A stretch of 64,000 nucleotides of DNA, taken from positions 270,416 through 334,415 of the forward strand of contig JALJOM010000003.1 of the NCBI GenBank assembly GCA_024304885.1, written 5' to 3'. Every line of letters begins with the position of its first letter. The first letter of the stretch is position 1. This stretch comes from Beijerinckiaceae bacterium (GTDB lineage Bacteria; Pseudomonadota; Alphaproteobacteria; Rhizobiales; Beijerinckiaceae). A program made the translations under genes and the position numbers. Under the pieces are notes generated by a model, which was given only the letters and a program-made list of their open reading frames with translations, was not told the DNA's origin and searched no databases. Of the stretch, positions 16,762 to 25,113 are shown piece after piece.

Positions 16762-17927
16762 TGCGCGGCTTCCGCATAGGCACGCGAGTGCGTCGAGCCT
16801 AAACGGCCTTGCACCCGCATCAAATGCTCGTGCAGCCGCTCTCGAAACCCCTCGACGAAGCGAAGCCGGCTTCGCGTCGTGCGTTCGAGGAACCCAGCCG
16901 TCGCGCGCGCAGACAACAAGTCTCCGGGAAATTGCAGGAACTCGGTGAGCGGCGCGCGATCATTCCAAACCGGGAAGGCGGAGATCTCGACGGCACGACG
17001 CATTTTTCCGTCGTAGCGCGCGGCGCGTGGCCAGCGTCCCGGCACCAAAGCACGGTCGCGGTCGGTGTCGTAGGTGCCGGGGCAGGCGAGGCGTTCCCCT
17101 AGCCATTCCGCGACCGGGACTGTCACGGCATTGCCGACGAGCGACCAGCGCCACGACGCGCGGCCGACGGTCTCGGCGGGCTTGGTCCAATCCACCGGAA
17201 ATCCTTGCAGCCGCTCGGCGTCGCGAATTTCGGGCGTCATGACCGTGCCGTCGGGCAGGAGAATCGCCGGAGGCGAGGCGATCCCGATCGTGGAGCCGTT
17301 CTTCAGGGTCGGGATCGCGTCGGGCGCCCAACCGAGGCCCCGGATCCCCTCGGTCCAATAAAATCCATGGGCATGGGTGTCGAGGCGGGTCTCGGGCACG
17401 GCAGGTGTCACCTCGTCGGCGAGAAGTACGTCGGCGGGATTGCCGACGAGGCTCGCGACGAAGAGCACGCGCTCGCGCCGCTGCGGCACGAAACCTTGCG
17501 AGTTCACCACCCGATAGGCCCAGGCATAGCCGCGCGCCTCGATCTCGCCGACGAGCCGATGCATCGCGCGGCCCTGGTCGAGATGCAGCATGAAGGAGAC
17601 GTTCTCGAGCACGAGCCATGGTGGGCGCCGCTTGTCGATCAGCCGGAACACATGATCGACGAGGCCGGAGCGCCTTCCGCCGATCCCGGCCGTTTGCCCC
17701 GCCTGGCTCAGATCCTGGCAGGGAAAGCCCGCGGTCACGAGGTCGATCCCGCGCGGAAGCGCTTTCACCTCGCGGATGTCGCCGAGGTTCGCAACCTCCG
17801 GAAAACGCGCCGCGAGCACCGCGACCGCCGGGTCCCAGATTTCGCTGAAGGCGACCGTCTCGTGCCCGGCCCTCTGGAGCCCGAGCTCCAATCCGCCGAT
17901 GCCGGCGAACAAGGCGGCTGTTCTCAT
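16758..17927 (-). CDS. DNA (cytosine-5-)-methyltransferase, Dcm type
   Basis: 389 residues. All main m5C motifs are in order: motif I LFAGIGGLELGL (6-17), motif IV GFPCQDLSQAG with catalytic Cys near residue 70, motif VI LVLENV, motif VIII QRRERV, then the target recognition region and motifs IX-X (VGNAVTVPVAEWLGERL). A C-terminal tail of about 90 residues follows motif X, longer than in most. The target site cannot be read from sequence. It is coupled to vsr, and no restriction endonuclease is recognisable nearby, so it may be an orphan methylase or a decayed restriction system. Confidence 0.93.
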   Translation of the reverse strand: MRTAALFAGIGGLELGLQRAGHETVAFSEIWDPAVAVLAARFPEVANLGDIREVKALPRGIDLVTAGFPCQDLSQAGQTAGIGGRRSGLVDHVFRLIDKRRPPWLVLENVSFMLHLDQGRAMHRLVGEIEARGYAWAYRVVNSQGFVPQRRERVLFVASLVGNPADVLLADEVTPAVPETRLDTHAHGFYWTEGIRGLGWAPDAIPTLKNGSTIGIASPPAILLPDGTVMTPEIRDAERLQGFPVDWTKPAETVGRASWRWSLVGNAVTVPVAEWLGERLACPGTYDTDRDRALVPGRWPRAARYDGKMRRAVEISAFPVWNDRAPLTEFLQFPGDLLSARATAGFLERTTRSRLRFVEGFRERLHEHLMRVQGRLGSTHSRAYAEAAQ

Positions 17928-18037
17928 CTGCGGGGGACCTACGCCAGGGACCGCTCAGCGATGAGCCCGACAGTGGACGCCTGTCAACGCTGAGGCGCCG
18001 GAGCTTCGGAGTCATCCAGAGGATTTCGCTTCGGGCG

Positions 18038-18140
18038 CTAGATCGCTTTGCGATCCGCTCGGATCGGAAAGCGATCTACTTCTTTGTTTTATCGCATTTT
18101 CGCGACGCGAACCGGGGTCCGGTTCGCTGGAAAATGCTCT
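18038..18140. repeat. RIME-like intergenic repeat, copy 3
   Basis: Two hairpins: ctagatcgctttgcgatcc with ggatcggaaagcgatcta, then atcgcattttcgcgacgcg and accggggtccggt, ending tggaaaatgctct. It stands between the methyltransferase and the antiporter. Confidence 0.82.
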
Positions 18141-18200
18141 GGCCGGGCGCTTGCTTCCCTTGTAGACGAGACGGACCGCCCACGACCTGGAAACCTCGCG

Positions 18201-20561
18201 ATGGAACACAGCACGACCCTCATCGCGACCGTCGCGGCGGCGCTCGGCCTCGCCCTCGTCGGCGGGCTGCTCGCCGTGAAGCTGCGGCTGCCCGCGATCG
18301 TCGGCTATCTCCTGGCCGGCGTGATCATCGGTCCTTTCACGCCCGGCTATGTCGCCGACGCGTCCGTTGCCGATCAGCTCGCCGAGATCGGCGTGATGCT
18401 GCTCATGTTCGGCGTCGGACTGCATTTCTCGCTCGAGGACCTCGGCTCCGTCCGCAAGATCGCCGTGCCCGGGGCGGTGCTTCAAATCCTCGCCGCGACG
18501 GCCCTCGGCGCCGTTGTCGGGACGGCCTGGGGCTGGTCGCTCGGCGCGTCCTTGATCTTCGGCCTCGCGCTGTCCGTCGCGAGCACCGTCGTGCTGCTCC
18601 GGGCGCTCGAGGATCTGAGCCTGCTCGGCTCGGTGAACGGGCAGATCGCAGTCGGCTGGCTCGTGGTGGAGGATCTCGTCACGGTTCTCGTCCTCGTGCT
18701 TCTGCCGCCGCTCGCCGGATTGATGGGGGGCAAGGGCGCCGCCGCGGACCCGATGGCGCTTGCGGCGACGCTCGGGCTCACGCTCGCCAAGATCGCGGCT
18801 TTCGTCACGATCATGCTGGTCGTCGGCCGGCGGCTGTTTCCTTGGCTCTTGTGGCATGTCGCGGGCACGGGCTCGCGCGAGCTGTTCACGCTCTGCACCG
18901 TCGCAGCGGCCCTGAGCCTCGCCTTCGGTGCCGCCGAGCTCTTCGGCGTATCCTTCGCGCTCGGGGCCTTCTTCGCCGGCATGGTCATCCAGGAGTCCGA
19001 GTTCAGCCATCGTGCGGCGGAAGATTCCTCGTCCATCCGCGATGCCTTCACCGTTTTGTTCTTCGTCTCGGTGGGCATGCTCTTCGATCCGACGATCCTC
19101 GTCGAGGACCCGGTCCGGGTCGGTATCGTCGTCGCCATCATCGTGCTCGGAAAGTCGCTCGCCGCCGCCGCGCTCGTGCTCGCCTTTCGCTATCCCCTGA
19201 ACACCGCGCTCACCGTCTCCGCCGGCCTCGCCCAGATCGGGGAATTCTCGTTCATCCTCGCCGGGCTCGGGCAGGACCTCGGCCTCATCTCGACCGAAGG
19301 CGAGAGCCTGGTCCTCGCCGGTGCGATGATCTCGATCAGCCTCAATCCCCTCGTCTTCAAGGCCATAGCGCCGCTTCAAGCCTGGCTGCGCCGACGCTCG
19401 AGCCTCGCCCGCAAGCTCGAGCATCCCGAAAGCCCTCTCGCCGAGCTGCCTCTCACGACCGAGGACAAATATCTGAAGAAGCAGATTGTTCTCGTCGGCT
19501 ACGGCCGGGTCGGGCGACGGATCGCCGAGAGGCTGATCACGAACGATATCCCTTTCGTGGTCGTAGACGAAAACCTCGAAACCGTCGGCCACTTGCGTGC
19601 AAAGGGCATTCCGGCAGTCGCGGGCGATGCCTCGGATCCGACGGTGCTCGTGCAATCCCATATCAAGGACGCGAGCATGCTCGTCATCGGCACGTCCGAC
19701 ATCCTCGACGTTCGATCCATCGTCGAGATCGCCCGCAGGGTGAACCCGGCGATCGAGATCGTCATTCGGACCCACGACGAGGAAGAATCCCAGCTGCTCG
19801 AGCACGAGCGCTGCGGAAGAGTGTTTTTCGGCGAAGGCGAGCTCGCCGCCGGTATGGCTCGGCATGTGCTCGAGCGCTACGGCCGAGACAATCTTCCCCC
19901 GCCGGCCTTTACGGAAACCTCCGTCATGGTGGATGATGCGAGGCACGGCCAGCCATCGGCCGGGGACCGTCCGCGCGACGACGCGGGTGCAAGGGGGGAT
20001 GGCGTGGAACAGCCCGACCAGGCGGAGCTCGCAGACCTCATCCTCGCCGTTGCCGCGGGTGACCGTGGCGCCTACCGGCAGCTCTACGACAAGACGGCGC
20101 CGAAACTATTCGGAATCGTGCTGCGTATGATCCGAGACCGGTCCATGGCGGAAGATATCCTTCAAGACGTCTTCCTCCGCGTTTGGCGCAACGCCGGCAA
20201 TTTCGCGCCGCAGACCGGCTCGGCGATGGCGTGGCTGAGCTCGATCGCGCGCAATCGCACGATCGATGTCCTGCGCCAGAAGAGCCTCGTGCTGCCTGAC
20301 CGTGACGAGCCGGGCATCGACTGGCAGGAGATGATCGCCGACCCGCGCGATCGAGAGGTGGAGTTCATGGACGTCTCGGCGCTGCGCCATTGCCTTTCCG
20401 AGATCGAGGAGCCTGCGCGCAGCTGCGTCCTTCTCGCTTATTACGAAGGCTATTCGCGCGAGGAGCTCGCGGCGCGCTACGAGCGGCCCGTGAACACGAT
20501 CAAGACCTGGCTCCATCGCAGCCTCCTCGCCCTGAAATCTTGCCTGGAGAGCCTCGCATGA
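18201..20561 (+). CDS. KefB/YbaL-type cation:proton antiporter, open in frame into an ECF sigma factor
   Basis: One uninterrupted frame of 786 codons. Residues 1-400 are a CPA2 antiporter domain with about 12 helices (VGYLLAGVIIGPFTPGY, IGVMLLMFGVGLHFSLEDL, GQIAVGWLVVEDLVTVLVL, AQIGEFSFILAGLG). Residues 425-545 are a RCK/TrkA-N domain (KQIVLVGYGRVGRRIAERL). These 565 residues equal a whole YbaL (558 in E. coli). No stop follows; a 35-residue polar linker leads into a full ECF sigma factor at about 605-786. The sigma part also has its own strong internal start at 20004. So either the product is a real fusion, or the antiporter stop has been lost or misread. Confidence 0.8.
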   Translation: MEHSTTLIATVAAALGLALVGGLLAVKLRLPAIVGYLLAGVIIGPFTPGYVADASVADQLAEIGVMLLMFGVGLHFSLEDLGSVRKIAVPGAVLQILAATALGAVVGTAWGWSLGASLIFGLALSVASTVVLLRALEDLSLLGSVNGQIAVGWLVVEDLVTVLVLVLLPPLAGLMGGKGAAADPMALAATLGLTLAKIAAFVTIMLVVGRRLFPWLLWHVAGTGSRELFTLCTVAAALSLAFGAAELFGVSFALGAFFAGMVIQESEFSHRAAEDSSSIRDAFTVLFFVSVGMLFDPTILVEDPVRVGIVVAIIVLGKSLAAAALVLAFRYPLNTALTVSAGLAQIGEFSFILAGLGQDLGLISTEGESLVLAGAMISISLNPLVFKAIAPLQAWLRRRSSLARKLEHPESPLAELPLTTEDKYLKKQIVLVGYGRVGRRIAERLITNDIPFVVVDENLETVGHLRAKGIPAVAGDASDPTVLVQSHIKDASMLVIGTSDILDVRSIVEIARRVNPAIEIVIRTHDEEESQLLEHERCGRVFFGEGELAAGMARHVLERYGRDNLPPPAFTETSVMVDDARHGQPSAGDRPRDDAGARGDGVEQPDQAELADLILAVAAGDRGAYRQLYDKTAPKLFGIVLRMIRDRSMAEDILQDVFLRVWRNAGNFAPQTGSAMAWLSSIARNRTIDVLRQKSLVLPDRDEPGIDWQEMIADPRDREVEFMDVSALRHCLSEIEEPARSCVLLAYYEGYSREELAARYERPVNTIKTWLHRSLLALKSCLESLA
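20004..20561 (+). CDS. ECF sigma factor (RpoE/SigK-like), internal start
   Basis: 185 residues if begun at GTG 20004, preceded by AGGGGGG with good spacing. Region 2: AYRQLYDKTAPKLFGIVL, MAEDILQDVFLRVWRNAG and MAWLSSIARNRTIDVLR. Region 4: PARSCVLLAYYEGYSREELA, then VNTIKTWLHRSLLALK. It overlaps its anti-sigma factor by ATGA, the usual coupling of sigma and RskA-type anti-sigma pairs. The same frame is open to the antiporter start at 18201. A separate product from the internal start is the simplest reading. Regulon and signal are unknown; the antiporter linkage would suit an ion or redox stress. Confidence 0.88.
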   Translation: MEQPDQAELADLILAVAAGDRGAYRQLYDKTAPKLFGIVLRMIRDRSMAEDILQDVFLRVWRNAGNFAPQTGSAMAWLSSIARNRTIDVLRQKSLVLPDRDEPGIDWQEMIADPRDREVEFMDVSALRHCLSEIEEPARSCVLLAYYEGYSREELAARYERPVNTIKTWLHRSLLALKSCLESLA

Positions 20562-21274
20562 GCGACGACGACGAGGTGCTCGCCGGGGAATATGTGCTGG
20601 GCACGCTCGAGGCGGACGAGCGGACCGTCTTCACGACCGTGCTGACCCAGGATCAGGAGAAGCGCGATCTCGTCGCCCGATGGGAGGCGCGCCTCGCGCC
20701 GCTCGCGACGCGCATGCCCGAGGTCCTGCCTCCGAGCAGGGTCTGGAACCGGATCGTCGACTCCTTGTTCGGCGCCCCCGAGGTGCCGCCGCTGCGTATC
20801 GTCGAAGGCGGTCTCGTGGTCGAGGATACGGCTCGGCTACGTCGTTCGCGCAACTTCTGGTGCGGCTTTTCCGTCGCGAGCGGCGCGCTCGCGGCCTCGC
20901 TCGCGATCCTCGTCGCCTATCAGGAGACCTTGCGCCGCTGGGGGAGCGAACCCTCCTACCTCGCCGTGGTGAATCGCGGCGGCGCCGAGCCGGCGCTCAT
21001 CGTCCGGGTCGATCTCGCCAAGGGCCAAGTCTTCGTGCGGCCGGTCTCGACCGAGGTTCCCGCCGGCAAGAGCCTCGAGCTCTGGTACATCGGCGCGGGC
21101 AAGGCTCCCGTCTCGATGGGTCTCGTCGATCGTGACCTCGAGCGCGTGCCGCTGCCTGAAGGCGCCAAGGTGGAGAGGGCGACCTTCGCCGTCACCGTCG
21201 AGCCTGAGGGCGGCTCGCCGACCGGCGACCCGACCGGCCCGATCGTCTATTCCGGCCAGCTGATCCGGGAGTGA
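20558..21274 (+). CDS. RskA-type anti-sigma factor
   Basis: 238 residues. The N-terminal anti-sigma domain (EVLAGEYVLGTLEADERTVF, residues 6-25) is the start typical of RskA/anti-sigma-K proteins. One transmembrane helix lies at about residues 106-124 (GFSVASGALAASLAILVAY). The C-terminal RskA domain is periplasmic (VNRGGAEPALIVRVDLAKG, LELWYIGAGKAPVSMGLVD). It should hold the preceding sigma factor at the membrane until a signal triggers proteolysis or release. It overlaps the sigma gene by four bases. No zinc-binding HxxxCxxC motif is seen, as usual for RskA. Confidence 0.9.
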   Translation: MSDDDEVLAGEYVLGTLEADERTVFTTVLTQDQEKRDLVARWEARLAPLATRMPEVLPPSRVWNRIVDSLFGAPEVPPLRIVEGGLVVEDTARLRRSRNFWCGFSVASGALAASLAILVAYQETLRRWGSEPSYLAVVNRGGAEPALIVRVDLAKGQVFVRPVSTEVPAGKSLELWYIGAGKAPVSMGLVDRDLERVPLPEGAKVERATFAVTVEPEGGSPTGDPTGPIVYSGQLIRE

Positions 21275-21317
21275 GGCGCAGCTTCCCCCTGCGGAAGAAT
21301 TCCGCCATTCTCCGGCC

Positions 21318-22892
21318 ATGGAAGACGAGGCGAGGACCAACGCGCCGGAGCTCACCGTCGCGGAATTGTCGAACGCGCTGAAACGGACGATCGAGGACCG
21401 GTTCGGCTATGTTCGCGTGCGCGGAGAAATCTCCAACTATCGCGGGCCGCATTCCTCCGGTCATTGCTATTTTTCCTTGAAGGACCAGAGCGCGCGAATC
21501 GATGCCGTGATCTGGAAGGGCACCTTCGCGCGCCTGAGGACCAAGCCCGAGGAGGGCCTCGAGGTCATCGCGACCGGCAAGGTCACGACCTATCCCGGGA
21601 AATCCGCCTATCAAATCGTCGTCGAGGCGCTCGAGCCCGCAGGCGTCGGCGCGATCATGGCGCTGCTCGAGGAGCGCAGGCGCAAGCTCGCCGCCGAAGG
21701 CCTCTTCGACGAGGCGCGCAAGCAGCTCCTGCCGTATTTGCCGCGGCGGATCGGCGTCGTGACCTCGCCGACCGGAGCGGTGATCCGCGACATCCTGCAC
21801 AGGCTCGCCGAAAGGTTCCCGTGCCATGTCGTGGTGTGGCCGGTGCGGGTCCAGGGGGAAACCTCCGCCGCGGAGGTCGCGGCCGCGATCCGGGGCTTCA
21901 ACGAGCTGCCGGAGGAAGGCCCCCTGCGCCGGCCGGATGTCGTCATCGTCGCGCGCGGGGGAGGCTCGCTCGAGGATCTGTGGAGCTTCAACGAGGAGGT
22001 CGTCGTCCGCGCGGCGGCCGACAGCCTCGTGCCGCTGATCGCCGCAGTCGGCCACGAGACGGACTGGACCCTGATCGACCATGCCGCCGATCTGCGCGCG
22101 CCGACCCCGACGGCGGCCGCCGAGAAGGCGGTGCCGGTGCGCTCCGAGCTGCTCGCCGAGGTCGCCGATCTCGGCCGGCGCCATGCCGGCGCGATGTTTC
22201 GCCTCGTCGAGCGCGAGAAGGCCGCGTTGCGCGCGCTCGCGCGTGCCTTGCCGCAGGCCGAGGCCCTCGTCGCCCTGCCGCGCCAGCGCCTCGATACCGC
22301 CTCGACCCGCCTCTCCGGCATGTTCTCGAGGGCGCAGGATCGCCGCCGCATCGGCCTCTCGTTGCTGGCCCATCGCCTCTCCCGGCAATCGCCCCATGCA
22401 CGGCTTGCCCGGACCGGGGAGCGTCTCGGCGCGCTCGAGCAGAGGCTGCGGCGCGCGCTCGCGACCGCGCAGGAGCGGCGGGTGCAGACGCTCGGCCATG
22501 TGGGCTCTCGCCTTGCCGCCGCGCGCGCGACTTATGTGCAGGTTGCTCGAGAGCGTGTGGCTTCGGCGCGCCATCGCCTCGACAGCCTGTCGGGGCGGCT
22601 CGTGCATGGTGCCCGGCAGCTTCTGACGGTCGAGCGTCGCAGGGTCGCGACGCTCGGCCAAGTGCTCGGCACGCTCGGCTACCGCCAAGTGCTCGCGCGC
22701 GGCTTCGCGCTGGTGCGCGGCGAGGACGGCAAGCCGATCCGGCTCGCGGCCCAGGTTGAGGAGGGTATGAGGCTCGACCTCGAATTCGCCGACGGCCACA
22801 AGCCGGCGGTTGCCGGCCAAGCGCCGAAGAGTCCGACGAAGAAGGCGGCCGCCAAAGCCCCACGCAAGCGCGAGCAGGAATCGTTGTTCTGA
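21318..22892 (+). CDS. xseA: Exodeoxyribonuclease VII large subunit
   Basis: 524 residues. The N-terminal OB fold (VRVRGEISNYRGPHSSGHCY, residues 32-51) binds DNA. The catalytic domain follows with IGVVTSPTGAVIRDILHR, then DVVIVARGGGSLEDLWSFN and AAVGHETDWTLIDHAADLRA, and a long coiled coil with the C-terminal segment GYRQVLARGFALVR. With XseB it degrades single-stranded DNA to oligonucleotides. XseB is not nearby. The Lys-rich C-terminus (SPTKKAAAKAPRKREQ) is a common extension in Hyphomicrobiales. It follows the anti-sigma gene by 43 bp but is probably independent. Confidence 0.95.
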   Translation: MEDEARTNAPELTVAELSNALKRTIEDRFGYVRVRGEISNYRGPHSSGHCYFSLKDQSARIDAVIWKGTFARLRTKPEEGLEVIATGKVTTYPGKSAYQIVVEALEPAGVGAIMALLEERRRKLAAEGLFDEARKQLLPYLPRRIGVVTSPTGAVIRDILHRLAERFPCHVVVWPVRVQGETSAAEVAAAIRGFNELPEEGPLRRPDVVIVARGGGSLEDLWSFNEEVVVRAAADSLVPLIAAVGHETDWTLIDHAADLRAPTPTAAAEKAVPVRSELLAEVADLGRRHAGAMFRLVEREKAALRALARALPQAEALVALPRQRLDTASTRLSGMFSRAQDRRRIGLSLLAHRLSRQSPHARLARTGERLGALEQRLRRALATAQERRVQTLGHVGSRLAAARATYVQVARERVASARHRLDSLSGRLVHGARQLLTVERRRVATLGQVLGTLGYRQVLARGFALVRGEDGKPIRLAAQVEEGMRLDLEFADGHKPAVAGQAPKSPTKKAAAKAPRKREQESLF

Positions 22893-22919
22893 ACGGCCAC
22901 GGGCCAAATCGACCAAATA

Positions 22920-22945
22920 GGGGCCGCCCCTCGCGAGGCGGCCCC
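22920..22945. terminator. Hairpin between convergent xseA and the sulfonate-type binding protein
   Basis: GGGGCCGCC pairs exactly with GGCGGCCCC around the loop cctcgcga; 27 bp after xseA. There is no T run, so it would be a weak or bidirectional terminator. It begins with a 14-mer shared with the SRP RNA gene start (see findings). Confidence 0.55.
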
Positions 22946-23018
22946 GTGCGCTCCGGGCGGTGCGTCCACCCGCCGCGTCCTTCGCGCCGACGGCCGGAGG
23001 GAAGCCTCGGCACGAAGC

Positions 23019-24107
23019 TCAGTTGATCTTGGCGTCCTTGCTCGGCTCGCCCCTGGCATTGTAGAGCGCCCAAACGTCCTGTAGGCCCGGCTGCTTCAAG
23101 GCCTCTTCGACGAACCTCGGCTCGGCCCAGCTCTTCACGTCGAAGGTGGCGTTGATGATCCCCGCGTCCTTCGCTCTTGCGACCTTCGACTGAAAGGCGG
23201 CGAGCGTGTATTCGTCGAGGCGAGGCGAGGAGAAGAACGCGAGATCCGAGATCGAGGCGAGGAAATTGCGCTGGTTGGTGGGATCGACCCCGCTGCGTTG
23301 TGCCGTCTCGGTCAGGTAGGCTTCCCGGTTCTCGGGTCGATAGATGAATTGGCGCGTCCTGACCGTCACGTTGACGATTCTCTGCGTCAGATCGGGATGC
23401 GCGGCGACGAAGTCGGCCGATCCGACGAAAGCGGCCTGGTTCAGGACATCCTTGCCGAGATCCTTCGTGCTCGTCACGATCTTGACGCTGCCCTTGTCGC
23501 GCAGCGGCAGGATCTGGCCGCCGGTCCAGATGGCATCGACCTCCTTGCTCGCCACGGCAGCCGACCCGGGATTGAACTCGAGGTTCAGGAGTCTGACGTC
23601 GCCATCCTTCAGCGACGCATTCGCGAGCACCTTCTTGAACACGACCTCGAGATTCGTGCCCTTCTGGAGCGCAACGCGCTTACCCTTCAGGTCCTCGATC
23701 TTGGAGATCGCGGAATCCGGAGCGACCGCGAGATAGTAGAGACCGCCGCGCCCCCCGGCGAGGAGACGCGTGTTGCTGCCGTTCGCCTGTCCGTTGATCG
23801 CGGCGAGATCGCCGACGAAAGCGAAGTCGAGCTGCTTTTGCACCAAGGCGTCGTTGATGACAGCGTTGCCGCCTTTGAAATATTTCCACTCGATCTTGAC
23901 GTCGTCCTTCGCGAATTCTTGCTCCAGAAGCTTACGGGCATCGGTGAAGGTCGCCTGCGAGATACCGGCCGAGGGGGCCGCCGCGCCGACGCTTTGATTG
24001 CCGGCACCAATCCTGATGACAGTCGCCGCGTTCGCCGAGGCGAGCGCGGCTTCGAGCCCGAGAGCCGTTATCATTGCCGCCGTATGCACGAGCTTGTTGA
24101 ATCGCAT
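23019..24107 (-). CDS. Sulfonate/taurine-type ABC substrate-binding protein (SsuA-like)
   Basis: 362 residues with a signal peptide (cleavage near ASANAA, residue 28). The mature part is an NMT1/SsuA-type fold: FKGGNAVINDALVQKQLDFAF, then GDLAAINGQANGSNTRLLAG, LKGKRVALQKGTNLEVVFKK and EVDAIWTGGQILPLRDKG. Such proteins deliver sulfonates, nitrate or similar anions to ABC importers. No permease or ATPase gene is adjacent, so it is an orphan in this window. The spacer upstream is markedly AT-rich and carries an inverted repeat and a -35-like TTGACT on this strand, suggesting tight regulation, perhaps by sulfur limitation. The ligand is inferred. Confidence 0.82.
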   Translation of the reverse strand: MRFNKLVHTAAMITALGLEAALASANAATVIRIGAGNQSVGAAAPSAGISQATFTDARKLLEQEFAKDDVKIEWKYFKGGNAVINDALVQKQLDFAFVGDLAAINGQANGSNTRLLAGGRGGLYYLAVAPDSAISKIEDLKGKRVALQKGTNLEVVFKKVLANASLKDGDVRLLNLEFNPGSAAVASKEVDAIWTGGQILPLRDKGSVKIVTSTKDLGKDVLNQAAFVGSADFVAAHPDLTQRIVNVTVRTRQFIYRPENREAYLTETAQRSGVDPTNQRNFLASISDLAFFSSPRLDEYTLAAFQSKVARAKDAGIINATFDVKSWAEPRFVEEALKQPGLQDVWALYNARGEPSKDAKIN

Positions 24108-24144
24108 GCTGTGTCTCCTCGATGAGATGCGGCGCCTCGACGCC

Positions 24145-24180
24145 TATATATTAAGTCTATATTTTTTATAGAAAGTCAAT
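24145..24180 (-). promoter_or_regulatory. AT-rich promoter/operator region of the binding-protein gene
   Basis: A 35-bp AT-rich island in very GC-rich DNA. On the minus strand TTGACT (24179-24174) is followed by TCTATA-N5-TATAGA (24172-24156), an exact 6-bp inverted repeat, and TTAATATATAG. The gene starts 40-50 bp downstream. Confidence 0.5.
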
Positions 24181-24190
24181 GGCGAACGAG

Positions 24191-24340
24191 AGCGGGATGA
24201 GGAAAAGCGGACACCGGTTTTCCGGCGCAATCGCGTTTACGCAGATTGCGTAAACTTATCTGCCTATCCCGCTCCGAACTTTTGGAATCGATCACGTTTC
24301 ATGACTTTGGATCGAGTGGATCCAAAATCATCGTGATCTG
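24191..24340. repeat. Second-family dispersed repeat, copy A
   Basis: Shares with 51366-51506 the blocks caccggttttccggcgc, acgcagattgcgtaaac, cctatcccgctc and ggatcgag. Two hairpins are visible: gtttacgcagattgcgtaaac and gactttggatcgagtggatccaaaatca. It fills the spacer between the binding-protein gene and the cupin gene. Confidence 0.75.
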
Positions 24341-24519
24341 AGCGCGATCCCGAGCCGAAGGAATCATCAGGCTCTCGGTTGTGGCTCGTGGAGAGGAAAC
24401 ACCGTGCCGAGCCACGCAACAACGAACTTTATTTCTACGAGACTATGCGATGATTGCCCGCGGGTGCCGACGACGCGCCGGGGTGTGTCGATCGAGCTCG
24501 GATCACGAAGGAGGATGGC

Positions 24520-25002
24520 GTGAGGTCGATCCATGTGGGAACTTCGGGAGTTGTCCTTGCGATGCTTGCCGCGTGCTCGGCATTCGTTGCCGATTCGGAC
24601 AGGCATTTCGTCTACGTCCAGCCCGAAGAGGTTGCGTTCAAGAGCCCGCTCGGCGTAGGCCCGCAACAAGCCGTGATCTTCGGGGATCCGTCGAAGGAAG
24701 GCGTCTATGTCATCCGCGTGAAGTTTCCGCCGGGGACACATTCGAACCCGCATTTCCATTCGAAGGACCGGCACGCGACCGTGATAAAGGGCGTGTGGTG
24801 GAACGGTACCGGCGAGGAACTGGATTTCAGGAAGGCCGAGCCGATGAAGGCGGGCTCCTATGTGCTGCATCCGGCCGGCGGGATCCATTGGGACGGCGCG
24901 GGCGAGGAGGAGGTCATCGTCCAGATCGTGGGGGTGGGGCCGGTCGATACTGTTCCGGTCGGCCCACCGGGCCCCACGGCCGGCTATTGGCCGAAGCCTT
25001 AG
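24520..25002 (+). CDS. Cupin-domain lipoprotein
   Basis: 160 residues from GTG 24520, preceded by a near-perfect AAGGAGG. The N-terminus is hydrophobic and ends in LAAC (Cys19), a lipobox, so the protein is likely membrane-anchored. The cupin barrel has the metal motif HSNPHFHSKDRHATVIKGVW and the second motif VLHPAGGIHWDGAGEEEVIV. Periplasmic cupins of this type are often called DUF4437 or cupin-2 proteins; the substrate is unknown. The TAG stop is the first codon of a dispersed repeat (25000-25087), so the original C-terminus may have been altered. It is monocistronic. Confidence 0.8.
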   Translation: MRSIHVGTSGVVLAMLAACSAFVADSDRHFVYVQPEEVAFKSPLGVGPQQAVIFGDPSKEGVYVIRVKFPPGTHSNPHFHSKDRHATVIKGVWWNGTGEELDFRKAEPMKAGSYVLHPAGGIHWDGAGEEEVIVQIVGVGPVDTVPVGPPGPTAGYWPKP

Positions 25003-25087
25003 CGCGATTTCCAGAGAAGTGGATACCGCTTCACATTGCGATCTCGATGCTTCGATAGATCGACATCGACGTGAAATCGCGACAAGA
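25000..25087. repeat. RIME-like intergenic repeat, copy 4 (variant form)
   Basis: Starts tagcgcgatttccag and contains agaagtggataccgcttc, cgatctcgatgcttcga and tcgacatcgacgtgaaatcgcgac. The cgatctcgatg...tcgacatcgac hairpin is shared with copies at 29513 and 48003. Its first three bases are the stop codon of the cupin gene. Confidence 0.72.
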
Positions 25088-25113
25088 CACGGAGCTGGAG
25101 CGGCACGCGACCT

